A DNA stretch of 21,091 nucleotides from Clostridia bacterium (GTDB lineage Bacteria > Bacillota_A > Clostridia > Christensenellales > Aristaeellaceae): NCBI GenBank assembly GCA_017430945.1, contig JAFRMB010000127.1:1-21091 (forward strand), given 5' to 3'. Below are positions 1 through 9,676 of this stretch, in pieces (within the stretch, counting starts at the first letter, position 1; each line of letters begins with the position of its first letter). Made by a program: the position numbers and the translations under genes. A model generated the notes under the pieces. That model had not been told where the DNA came from. It worked only from the letters and a program-made list of their open reading frames with translations, and searched no databases.

Positions 1-1066
1 CCTCTAATTTTCCGTCCATCACCGAGTCCACGTCGCCCATTTCGTAACCCGTCCGGTGATCCTTGACCATCGTGTAGGGCTGGAAAACGTAGGAGCGGAT
101 CTGGCTGCCCCACTCGATCTTCTTTAGCTCGCACTTGATCTCGCCCATCTGCTCCTGGCGCTGCTGCTCCTTGAGCTCGGCCAGGCGCGCGCGCAGCCAG
201 ATGAAGCACATCTCCTTGTTTTGCACCTGCGAGCGCTCGTTCTGGCACTGCACCACGATGCCGGTGGGGATATGGGTGATGCGCACGGCGGAGTCGGTGC
301 GGTTGACGTGCTGGCCGCCGGCGCCGGAGGCGCGGTAGGTGTCGATACGCAGATCCTCGGGCCGAATCTCGATCGCGCCGTCGTCCTCGATGATCGGGCT
401 CACGTCCAGCGAAGCAAAGCTCGTGTGCCGCCGGGCGTTGGCGTCGAACGGCGAGATGCGCACCAGGCGGTGCACGCCGCGCTCGCTCTTCAAATAGCCG
501 TAGGCATAGTCGCCCGTGACCTCGAAGGTCACCGACTTGATGCCCGCCTCGTCGCCGTCCAGCATGTCCAGCAGCTTTACGGTGAAGCCCATCCGCTCGC
601 AAAAGCGGGTGTACATGCGATAGAGCATCTGCGTCCAGTCCTGGGCCTCGGTGCCGCCCGCGCCGGCGTGCAGCGACAGGATGCAGTTGCAGCCATCGTA
701 TTCGCCGGTCAAGAGCGTCTGCAGGCGCAGCGCCTCCAGATCGGCTTTCAGCTTGTCGAACTCCGATCGGATCTCGTCCACCATGCCCTCGTCGTCGGCC
801 TCCTCGGCCAGCTCCATCAGCACCTCGATGTCGTCGGCCCGGCTGTTCAGCTCCTCATAATGCTTGATGCGCCGCTCGACAGAGCTCGCCTTGGCAGACA
901 CCTTCTGAGCCCGCTCCGTATCGTCCCAGAAGCCCGCAGAGCCCATGTCCTCGTTGTATTCGACCAGCTGCTCGCGCAGGTGGTCGATCTGCAGCGATTC
1001 GCCGGCCTCCGCGAGCATGTCGCGCACGGCGTTCAGGTCCTGCTTGAAAACGTCCATTTCGATCAT
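1..1066 (-). CDS. prfB: Peptide chain release factor 2 (RF2), 3' end cut by the window edge
   Basis: Class I release factor that recognises UGA/UAA stop codons and triggers peptide hydrolysis on the ribosome. Translating the minus strand from ATG at 1066 gives 355 codons without a stop before the edge; the family is usually about 365-370 residues, so only a short C-terminal tail is missing. The stop-codon-reading tripeptide Ser-Pro-Phe is at residues 205-207 and the catalytic GGQ loop (followed by HVNRTDSAVR) at 250-252. The start follows AAGGA with 9 nt spacing; a second in-frame ATG lies at 1057. The site where many prfB genes carry a programmed +1 frameshift (CTT TGA C near codon 25) reads through in frame here as Ser-Leu-Gln-Ile-Asp, so no recoding is needed. 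It lies 78 nt downstream of secA on the same strand, the common Bacillota secA-prfB order, and no promoter is obvious in the gap, so co-transcription is likely. Confidence 0.97.
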   Translation of the reverse strand, partial: MIEMDVFKQDLNAVRDMLAEAGESLQIDHLREQLVEYNEDMGSAGFWDDTERAQKVSAKASSVERRIKHYEELNSRADDIEVLMELAEEADDEGMVDEIRSEFDKLKADLEALRLQTLLTGEYDGCNCILSLHAGAGGTEAQDWTQMLYRMYTRFCERMGFTVKLLDMLDGDEAGIKSVTFEVTGDYAYGYLKSERGVHRLVRISPFDANARRHTSFASLDVSPIIEDDGAIEIRPEDLRIDTYRASGAGGQHVNRTDSAVRITHIPTGIVVQCQNERSQVQNKEMCFIWLRARLAELKEQQRQEQMGEIKCELKKIEWGSQIRSYVFQPYTMVKDHRTGYEMGDVDSVMDGKLE

Positions 1067-1144
1067 ATCGTCACATCCTTATTCTGGAAGAATCGGTCCT
1101 GTATCCTTTCCCGCGACTGCGCCGCCCCGGCCGATCCATCCCGA

Positions 1145-3889
<2,745 letters not shown>

Positions 3890-3988
3890 CATTATCCTCC
3901 ATCGGTCCGTCCGGGCGCGACGCGATCGTGCGCCCAGGACATCGGCTCCGTATCGTTCCGTAAAAGTCCGCAGAATGATACAGTATGT

Positions 3989-4018
3989 ATTATATCACAA
4001 TCCCGCGCTCCTTTTCAA
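3989..4018 (-). promoter_or_regulatory. Sigma-A promoter for secA-prfB
   Basis: Read on the minus strand: TTGAAA (4018-4013), an 18-nt spacer, and TATAAT (3994-3989) preceded by TG one base upstream (extended -10). Transcription would begin near 3982 and leave a leader of about 90 nt before secA. It is an AT-rich island in GC-rich surroundings. I see no obvious leader structure or regulatory peptide. Confidence 0.75.
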
Positions 4019-4119
4019 CCGTCGCTAAGCCGATGCAGACGGCGAAACCGCACATGCGTGTTAAATTTTATCGCGGCGGCAGAATCAACAGAAAAAGCGA
4101 AACAACTGCGGTGGCACAG

Positions 4120-4128
4120 TGCTATAAT
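4120..4128 (+). promoter_or_regulatory. Extended -10 promoter for the MATE gene
   Basis: TGC followed by TATAAT (4123-4128) is a perfect extended -10 element. No good -35 is seen at 17 nt (the hexamer there is AAACAA), so activity would depend on the TG extension. The predicted start near 4135 supports translation from 4180 and argues against the long upstream extension of the reading frame to 3985. Confidence 0.5.
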
Positions 4129-4179
4129 GGCGCATATCGGGCCTCTCGCCCGTACCCACGCCATCCCGGAGGTTCCGCC

Positions 4180-5574
4180 ATGCACCCGATCCACGCCCTC
4201 AGATACCATAAACGCAGCTACGAGATAGACATGCTGAACGGCCCGATACTGCCGAAGCTTCTGACCTTCGCCGTGCCGCTCATGCTCTCCAGCATCCTTC
4301 AGCTGGCCTTCAACGCGGCGGATGTCATCGTGGTGGGCCGGTTCGACGGCGACGCGGCGCTGGCCGCCGTCGGTGCGCCGGGCGCGCTCATCAACCTGCT
4401 GGTCAACCTGTTCCTTGGTCTGTCGGTCGGCGCCAACGTGGTCGTGGCCCGCTGGCACGGAGCAGGCGACTTCCGGCAGACCAGCGCGGCAGTGCACACT
4501 TCGGTGGCGCTCAGCCTGGTGAGCGGACTTTTCGTCGGTGTTCTGGGGTATTGTTTTGCCGGGACCTTCCTGGGATGGATGAGCACGCCCCCGGACGTGC
4601 TGCCGCTGGCTACGGCCTACATGCGCATCTACTTTCTGGGCATGCCCGCAAACATGCTCTACAACTTCGGTGCGGCCGTGCTGCGCGCCGTCGGCGACAC
4701 CCGGCGCCCGCTCACCTATCTGACCGTCGCGGGCGTCGCGAACGTCGTTCTGAACGTGATCTTCGTCGCCGCGCTCGGCATGGGCGTTCGGGGCGTCGCG
4801 TGGGCGACCATCCTGTCACAGCTCATCTCGGCCGCGCTGGTGACATTGTGCCTCATCCGCAGCGGCGGCAGCATCCACCTGGATCCGCGCCGGCTGCAGC
4901 TCGAGCGCGGCAGGGTGGCCGAGATCGCGAAGGTCGGTCTGCCGGCGGGGCTTCAGGGCATATTCTTCTCTTTCTCCAACGTCATCATACAGTCCACGGT
5001 GAACAGCTTCGGCACCATCGTCACCGCCGGGAACACGGTGGCCGCCAACATCGAAGGCTTTATCTATGTCTCCATGAACGCCATCTACCAGGGGGCCCTC
5101 ACGTTCACCAGCCAGAACGTGGGCGCAAGGCTCTACGGGCGCATCTCCCGGGTGGCCCGGGCTTCGTTCACGGCCGTGGTGGGCATCGGGCTCATGCTGG
5201 GCGGGCTCCTCATGGTGTTCAAGGACATACTGTTCGGCATCTACACGCAGGATCCGGCTGTCATGGCAGCCGCGGCGGTCCGATCGTCGGTCTTCGCCCC
5301 GACCTATTTCTTCTGCGGCCTGATGGACACCGCCGTGGGCCTGCTGCGCGGCATGGGCTCCAGCGTGACGCCGATGATCGTGTCGGTGCTCGGCGCGTGC
5401 GTCTTCCGCCTGGTGTGGATCGCCGCGATCTTCCCTTTCGATCCCACGCAGTTCATGCTGTACATCTCCTACCCCATCTCATGGATCATCACCTTTGCCG
5501 TACATCTGATCTGCTATTTCACGATCAAGCGGCGAAAGTTCGGCCCTGTCGAATGCAAAAGCGCAGGCGCTTGA
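4180..5574 (+). CDS. MATE-family multidrug/solute exporter
   Basis: Integral-membrane antiporter of the MATE family (MatE/DinF type), which normally exports cationic drugs or metabolites using Na+ or H+ gradients. From ATG 4180 the protein is 464 residues, standard for the family, with about twelve hydrophobic segments. It opens with a typical MATE start (LNGPILPKLLTFAVPLMLSS) followed by NAADVIVVGRF and GAPGALINLLVNLFLGLSVGA. The frame is open back to 3985, but that N-terminal 65 residues is polar, overlaps the secA promoter and lies upstream of the likely transcription start. GGAGG at 4168-4172 with 7-nt spacing supports 4180. A further internal ATG at 4231 (MLNGPIL) lacks as good a ribosome-binding site. 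Substrate cannot be predicted. Confidence 0.93.
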   Translation: MHPIHALRYHKRSYEIDMLNGPILPKLLTFAVPLMLSSILQLAFNAADVIVVGRFDGDAALAAVGAPGALINLLVNLFLGLSVGANVVVARWHGAGDFRQTSAAVHTSVALSLVSGLFVGVLGYCFAGTFLGWMSTPPDVLPLATAYMRIYFLGMPANMLYNFGAAVLRAVGDTRRPLTYLTVAGVANVVLNVIFVAALGMGVRGVAWATILSQLISAALVTLCLIRSGGSIHLDPRRLQLERGRVAEIAKVGLPAGLQGIFFSFSNVIIQSTVNSFGTIVTAGNTVAANIEGFIYVSMNAIYQGALTFTSQNVGARLYGRISRVARASFTAVVGIGLMLGGLLMVFKDILFGIYTQDPAVMAAAAVRSSVFAPTYFFCGLMDTAVGLLRGMGSSVTPMIVSVLGACVFRLVWIAAIFPFDPTQFMLYISYPISWIITFAVHLICYFTIKRRKFGPVECKSAGA

Positions 5575-5599
5575 CGCTGCGCGGCGGGGATGGTATAGT
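5571..5599 (+). promoter_or_regulatory. Promoter for the short-chain dehydrogenase
   Basis: TTGACG (5571-5576), a 17-nt spacer and TATAGT (5594-5599) with an upstream TG (extended -10). The -35 overlaps the TGA stop of the MATE gene (5572-5574). Expected transcription start is near 5606, leaving a leader of about 65 nt. The dehydrogenase can therefore be transcribed on its own as well as by read-through. Confidence 0.6.
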
Positions 5600-5672
5600 G
5601 TTTGCGGGCATACTCTCTGGATGAACGGTTTCGCCGCGAAACGGCGATAAAAAGATCGGCGAGGTGAACGAC

Positions 5673-6404
5673 ATGCTTCAGAAGACAGATCTGAAGGACA
5701 AAAAGGCACTGATCACCGGCGCGGGCAGCGGTATCGGGCGCGCCATCGCGCTCCGGCTGGCCGAAAGCGGTATGAAACTGGCGCTGGTGGGCAGGGATCC
5801 CCGAAAGCTGACGCAGACCGCAGCGCTCACAGGCCGGCCGCTGGATATGCTGGTGCTGCCGACGGACATCACGAAGCCGGGGGCCATGGACGACATCATG
5901 CGCATACTCACCGGCCATTTCAAGGGGCTCGATGTGCTGGTCAACAACGCCGGCACGGCCCAAAGCTGCCCGTTCGAGCAGATCACCGAAGCGGATTTCG
6001 ACCGCATCATGGCGCTGAATGTCAAAGCGCCCTTCCTGCTTTGCCAGCGGACACTGCCGCTGCTGCGGCAGTCGTCGTGTCCCACCGTCATCAACATCGG
6101 CTCCGTGGTCGCCCACAGGGGCTATCCGGGACAGTCGATCTACGGCGCGTCGAAACACGCGCTGCTCGGCATGACCAAGGCCCTTGCGAAGGAGGTCGCT
6201 CCGGACGGCATCCGCGTGCACATGATCTCCCCCGGCAGCGTCTACACCGAGATGATCGGCAGCGTGCGGCCCGACCTCTCGCCGGAAGGCATGATCTCGC
6301 CCGAGGAGATCGCGGAGCTCGCCGCCTATCTGGTGGAACACCGCGGCAACGCCGTCATCGACGAACTGCAGGTGCATCGCGCGGGCAAGGAACCTTTTTT
6401 GTGA
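5673..6404 (+). CDS. Short-chain dehydrogenase/reductase (classical SDR)
   Basis: NAD(P)-dependent oxidoreductase with a Rossmann fold, 243 residues, the usual classical SDR length. The cofactor motif TGAGSGIG is at residues 15-22, NNAG at 91-94, and the catalytic Asn-Ser-Tyr-Lys set is N116, S144, Y157 and K161 (SIYGASK). The C-terminus (VIDELQVHRAGKEPF) resembles the generic SDR/3-oxoacyl-reductase-like subgroup. The substrate is unknown; a FabG role is possible but no other fatty-acid synthesis gene is nearby. An in-frame GTG at 5664 exists, but it lies inside the Shine-Dalgarno GAGGTGA (5661-5667), which is 5 nt from ATG 5673, so 5673 is the better start. It lies 98 nt after the MATE gene and has its own promoter. 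Confidence 0.92.
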   Translation: MLQKTDLKDKKALITGAGSGIGRAIALRLAESGMKLALVGRDPRKLTQTAALTGRPLDMLVLPTDITKPGAMDDIMRILTGHFKGLDVLVNNAGTAQSCPFEQITEADFDRIMALNVKAPFLLCQRTLPLLRQSSCPTVINIGSVVAHRGYPGQSIYGASKHALLGMTKALAKEVAPDGIRVHMISPGSVYTEMIGSVRPDLSPEGMISPEEIAELAAYLVEHRGNAVIDELQVHRAGKEPFL

Positions 6405-6413
6405 TCTGATAGG

Positions 6414-6469
6414 GCTGCGCGGCCGGCGGGTCCGTGCCGGAGGCGGCCACATGGGTGGCCGCGCGCAGC
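6414..6469. other. GC-rich branched inverted-repeat element
   Basis: Just after the dehydrogenase stop, three nested inverted repeats can form a three-way junction: an outer stem 6414-6420/6463-6469 (GCTGCGC/GCGCAGC), inner hairpin one CCGGC/GCCGG (6423-6427/6436-6440), and inner hairpin two GCGGCCAC/GTGGCCGC (6443-6450/6455-6462, 4-nt loop). No U-tract follows on either strand, so it is not a standard intrinsic terminator. It may protect or help end the plus-strand transcript, or be a dispersed repeat. A further short hairpin lies near 6510-6528. Confidence 0.45.
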
Positions 6470-6576
6470 GGATCCCCCGGCTCCGGAAGCGCGTGAGCCG
6501 CGCCGCATCGATCGCGGCGGATGGGCGGCGGGTGGAAAAAGCCCTCAGACGATCCGGATCAATGCTTCGACCCGCA

Positions 6577-6634
6577 GAAAAACAATCATACGCAAACAGC
6601 AGGGACATAGATGCCCCTGCTGTTTGCGTATGAT
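6577..6634 (-). terminator. Intrinsic terminator of the polA-coaE-SLT-SBP unit
   Basis: A perfect 20-bp inverted repeat (arms 6585-6604 and 6615-6634, 10-nt loop) starts 9 nt after the binding-protein stop codon. Read on the minus strand the hairpin is followed by TTGTTTTTC, a U-rich tract, whereas on the plus strand no T-run follows. It therefore most likely ends the minus-strand operon. Confidence 0.75.
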
Positions 6635-6643
6635 CCATGTCCG

Positions 6644-8305
6644 CTATGGGCTCAGGAACTCAAAGCCGTTGAACGCGTCGTAGCAGCGCAGGCCGCTCAT
6701 GCCGCCCAGCGAGCGGGTGGACAGCACCGTGCCCGTGCGGAAGACCAGTCCCATGATGGGCAGCCGTTCGACCACATACATCTGGATCGCGGCGTAGGCC
6801 TGCTTCAGCTTCGTTTCGTCCGTCGTACCGCGGATGCGCTTGAACAGCGTCTCGATGTTGTCGTTGCCGAAGCCATTGTAGTTGAGATCACCTTTGCGGC
6901 CCAGGATCGGCGATAGATCCGGCACCTCGCTGAGATTGACCCCTATCAGCGCCAGATCGTAGTCCCTGGAGCGCATGCGCTCGCGCAGCCGCTCCTGTCT
7001 GACTGCGGTGACGGTCACATTGAAGCCGACCGCCTCCAGGTAACTGGCGATCAGTTTGGCGGCATTTTCGCGGATGGAGTTGGTCCTTTCGTTGTATGTG
7101 ATGATGGTCAGGTTAGGCTCCTGCAGCATGACGCCGTTCATGCGATTCAGCTTGCCGTTGCCGGTCATGTCCCGCCAGCCCAGATTGTTCATGAGCTGTA
7201 GCGCGCGCTCCGGGCTGTAGTAGTAGATGGCGGACTGGCTCTCATACAGCCAGCTGGTGGGCGGCAGCGGGACCTCACACTGCACCGCCATGTCCACGTA
7301 GGCATTGGAGGCGACCATCGATCGATCGATGGCGTACAACACCGCCTGGCGCACGCTGATGTCCGACATCATCGATTTGCTGCTCAGGTTGGGGACCAGC
7401 ATCTCGTAGGTCAGCGTCAGGTAATCCATGCTCGTCACGTCTGAGAGCTTGCGGCTGAACGCGGCCTTCGGGCTGTTGGTGGACATCATCTGGATCTTGT
7501 TGGTCTGTATGGCCTCCAAAGCATCGCCCGCCTCATCGTAGCGCTTCAGCAGCACGCTGTGGATGAGCGGCTGGTGCTTCCACCACAGGGGATTGGATTC
7601 CAGCCGGATGGTGTCATCGTAATCCCGGTGTATGTACCAATAGGGGCCGGTGCCGCGAGGCACCTGATCGCCCAGGGTACTGTACTGCATCACCGGAAAA
7701 TTCATGGCGTAAAGCGTGGCTATGCCGGAATTTTTGCCGGTGACGGCCACGGTCTCATTGTCCAGCACATCCATTTTTTCGATGGTCTGGATCCGTCCGA
7801 AATAGGGCGTTTTCACGATGCTGCCGTTGATCGCCTCGTAGCTGCGCACCACGTCATAGGCTGTCAGTTCCCTGCCATTGTGGAACTGGATGCCGCTTCT
7901 GAGCTTGAACTTCCAGTTCCTGCCGTCCTGCTCCCAGCTGTCGGCCAGCATCGGTACGGGCTTCATGCTGGCATCCAGGTCCACCACGGATTCGAACACC
8001 AGCTGGTTCAGGCTCAAAAGGCTCCACTCCGTACAGCTGACCGGGTTGAGCGATGCGCCCTGCGGCGCCACATACCCTATGATGCAGTCCGCGTTGACCA
8101 TGTCGATATCCGGCTCATAGTCCTCTTCGTAGTTCTGAGCCTCAACGACAGCGGGGTCGGTCGCCTCCAGGCCGCCGTTGAGCTCGAATGCCACGTTTCC
8201 GTCGGCCATGGCCGCGGATGTCCAGACGGCTGCCAGCAGCAGCGAGAGCACCCGGATCAATAGGTCAGTCCTGCGGCTGCGCATAGAATGCTTTGTATAC
8301 CTCAT
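6644..8305 (-). CDS. Family-5 extracellular solute-binding protein (peptide/nickel ABC type)
   Basis: Periplasmic-type substrate-binding protein of the SBP_bac_5 family (OppA/DppA-like), which captures peptides or other solutes for an ABC importer. It is 553 residues, normal for the family. It has a cleavable-looking signal peptide: a basic n-region (RSRR at 9-12), hydrophobic core at about 14-30 and AMA before Asp35. Family features include MLADSWEQDGRNWKFKLRSG, GIQFHNGRELTAYDVVRSYEA and the SVRQAVLYAIDRS stretch. No lipobox cysteine is present, unusual for a Gram-positive binding protein. No permease or ATPase genes adjoin it. It overlaps the lytic transglycosylase gene by 41 nt if started at 8305, or 20 nt if started at ATG 8284, which gives the neater signal peptide but a poorer ribosome-binding site. 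Confidence 0.9.
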   Translation of the reverse strand: MRYTKHSMRSRRTDLLIRVLSLLLAAVWTSAAMADGNVAFELNGGLEATDPAVVEAQNYEEDYEPDIDMVNADCIIGYVAPQGASLNPVSCTEWSLLSLNQLVFESVVDLDASMKPVPMLADSWEQDGRNWKFKLRSGIQFHNGRELTAYDVVRSYEAINGSIVKTPYFGRIQTIEKMDVLDNETVAVTGKNSGIATLYAMNFPVMQYSTLGDQVPRGTGPYWYIHRDYDDTIRLESNPLWWKHQPLIHSVLLKRYDEAGDALEAIQTNKIQMMSTNSPKAAFSRKLSDVTSMDYLTLTYEMLVPNLSSKSMMSDISVRQAVLYAIDRSMVASNAYVDMAVQCEVPLPPTSWLYESQSAIYYYSPERALQLMNNLGWRDMTGNGKLNRMNGVMLQEPNLTIITYNERTNSIRENAAKLIASYLEAVGFNVTVTAVRQERLRERMRSRDYDLALIGVNLSEVPDLSPILGRKGDLNYNGFGNDNIETLFKRIRGTTDETKLKQAYAAIQMYVVERLPIMGLVFRTGTVLSTRSLGGMSGLRCYDAFNGFEFLSP

Positions 8306-9062
8306 ATGCCTTCAATATCCTTTGAACATAGGTGTCTGTCGCCTGGGAAGGGATGACCTGAAGGGTCGCGCCGTCCGCGGAATACTGCGGATCGGCCAGC
8401 CACTTGTCGACCGTTCCCTGCCCCTGGTGGTACGCCGAAGAGGCGCATTTCTCGTCGCCGCCGTACCGGTCCATCAGGAAGTCCAGGTACCAGCAGCCAT
8501 ATCTCAGATTGGTCACCGGGTCGAAGAGGGCGTCCGCCTCGAAAGTCTCGCCCAGCTTGCCGGCGATCCACTCCGCAGTGGCGGGCATGAGCTGCATGAG
8601 CCCCCGCGCGCCGGCGTAGGACACGGCGTCCGGCACAAAGCTGGACTCCGCGAGGACCACGCTCGCCACGTAGGCCGGATCGAGCCCGTATGACGCCGCG
8701 CTTTCCCGGATGATGTCCTCATAAGCCATCGGATGCGCCCGGCGCAGACGCGCCTCAGCCTGCTTGTGCGCATGCCGCACCGCCAGCCCGGCCATCGCCA
8801 GCGCCACCGCAATGGCCGCTGCGATCCATGCGATCCGCCTTGCCCGCCTGCGCCTCTTTTTCCTTGCGGCGGCCTTGCGCTTCGCCTTATGCTTTCCGTC
8901 GGGCGCCCCGTCCGCCTTCGCCCGGCGCTTCCCCTGGGCACTTTCCCCGGATCGCTCCGAAGCCTTGTCCGCCGCCGCTTCGACCGCGGTCGCCTTCGCG
9001 GGCGCTTCGTCCACGGCCGGCGCCGCGGCAGATAGCGTCGTGTCTTTCATCGATCCGTTCAT
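8265..9062 (-). CDS. Membrane-anchored lytic transglycosylase (SLT domain)
   Basis: Cleaves the MurNAc-GlcNAc bond of peptidoglycan, forming anhydro-muropeptides; acts outside the membrane. The 265-residue protein has an Ala/Lys/Arg-rich low-complexity N-terminus (1-76, ending in a basic KKRRRRARR block), one transmembrane helix at about 77-95, and an extracellular SLT domain. The catalytic Glu is E139 in AES, followed by the typical GARGLMQLMPATA (151-163) and the SSAYHQGQGTVDKW region where the family usually has AYNAG. It starts at ATG 9062 in an ATGA overlap with the coaE stop, with AGAGG just upstream, so it is translationally coupled. A second ATG at 9050 is possible. A transglycosylase behind coaE is a recurring arrangement in Clostridia as I recall it. 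Confidence 0.93.
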   Translation of the reverse strand: MNGSMKDTTLSAAAPAVDEAPAKATAVEAAADKASERSGESAQGKRRAKADGAPDGKHKAKRKAAARKKRRRRARRIAWIAAAIAVALAMAGLAVRHAHKQAEARLRRAHPMAYEDIIRESAASYGLDPAYVASVVLAESSFVPDAVSYAGARGLMQLMPATAEWIAGKLGETFEADALFDPVTNLRYGCWYLDFLMDRYGGDEKCASSAYHQGQGTVDKWLADPQYSADGATLQVIPSQATDTYVQRILKAYEVYKAFYAQPQD

Positions 9063-9676
9063 TTTCCTCTCCGCACCGCCTGATGATACAGCTGCCCGAG
9101 GATCTGCCGGGTCTTTTCGACGGGCTGGTCGGTGTTGACGGCATGCGTGGCACGGGCATTGCGCTCTTCCGTCGGCATCTGACTGTCGATGCGCGCCGAG
9201 GCCTGCTCGCGCGTGAGCCCGTCCCGCGCGACGATTCGGGAGATCTGCATCTCCCTCGGTGCGTAGAGCGCCCAGGTCTCATCGCAGAGCGCGTCCATGC
9301 CGGTCTCGAAGAGCAGCGGCACGTCCAGGATCACCACCGGCACGCCCGCCTCGCCCGCGCGGTCCATCATCTCCAGCATCTGCCGCTGCACGAGTGGATG
9401 GAGGATGCTCTCCAGGATCCGTCGGTCCGCCGCGCTGGCAAACACGATCCCGGCCAGCGCTGTCCGGTCCAGCGTACCGTCCGGGTGGAACACCCCGTCG
9501 CCGAACGCCTCGCGGATCGCGGGCAGCGCCACGCCGCCGGGCGCCGTCAGCGCGTGGGACACCTCGTCCGCGTCGAACCGCGCCGCGCCCAACGTTTCGA
9601 GATATCGGGCCGCTTCGGACTTGCCCGATCCCATACCGCCCGTCAGCCCGATCACATAGGGCCTACTTGCAAGCAC
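9059..9676 (-). CDS. coaE: Dephospho-CoA kinase
   Basis: Last step of coenzyme A synthesis: ATP-dependent phosphorylation of dephospho-CoA at the 3'-hydroxyl, in the cytoplasm. The protein is 205 residues, a normal length. The Walker A loop GGMGSGKS is at residues 13-20, and the family regions FDADEVSHALT, HPLVQRQM and VVILDVPLLFE are present. The frame is open to a TTG at 9691, but GGAGG at 9685-9689 lies 8 nt before GTG 9676, which gives MLASRPYVIGLTGG; I use GTG. The gene overlaps the polA end by 14 nt, and its ribosome-binding site lies within polA codons. Its stop overlaps the next start by 4 nt. Confidence 0.95.
   Translation of the reverse strand: MLASRPYVIGLTGGMGSGKSEAARYLETLGAARFDADEVSHALTAPGGVALPAIREAFGDGVFHPDGTLDRTALAGIVFASAADRRILESILHPLVQRQMLEMMDRAGEAGVPVVILDVPLLFETGMDALCDETWALYAPREMQISRIVARDGLTREQASARIDSQMPTEERNARATHAVNTDQPVEKTRQILGQLYHQAVRRGK

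Noticed and set aside
3985..4179. N-terminal extension of the MATE gene
   Set aside because: The upstream 65 residues are polar and unlike MATE proteins, precede the likely transcription start, and overlap the secA promoter; a strong ribosome-binding site marks 4180.
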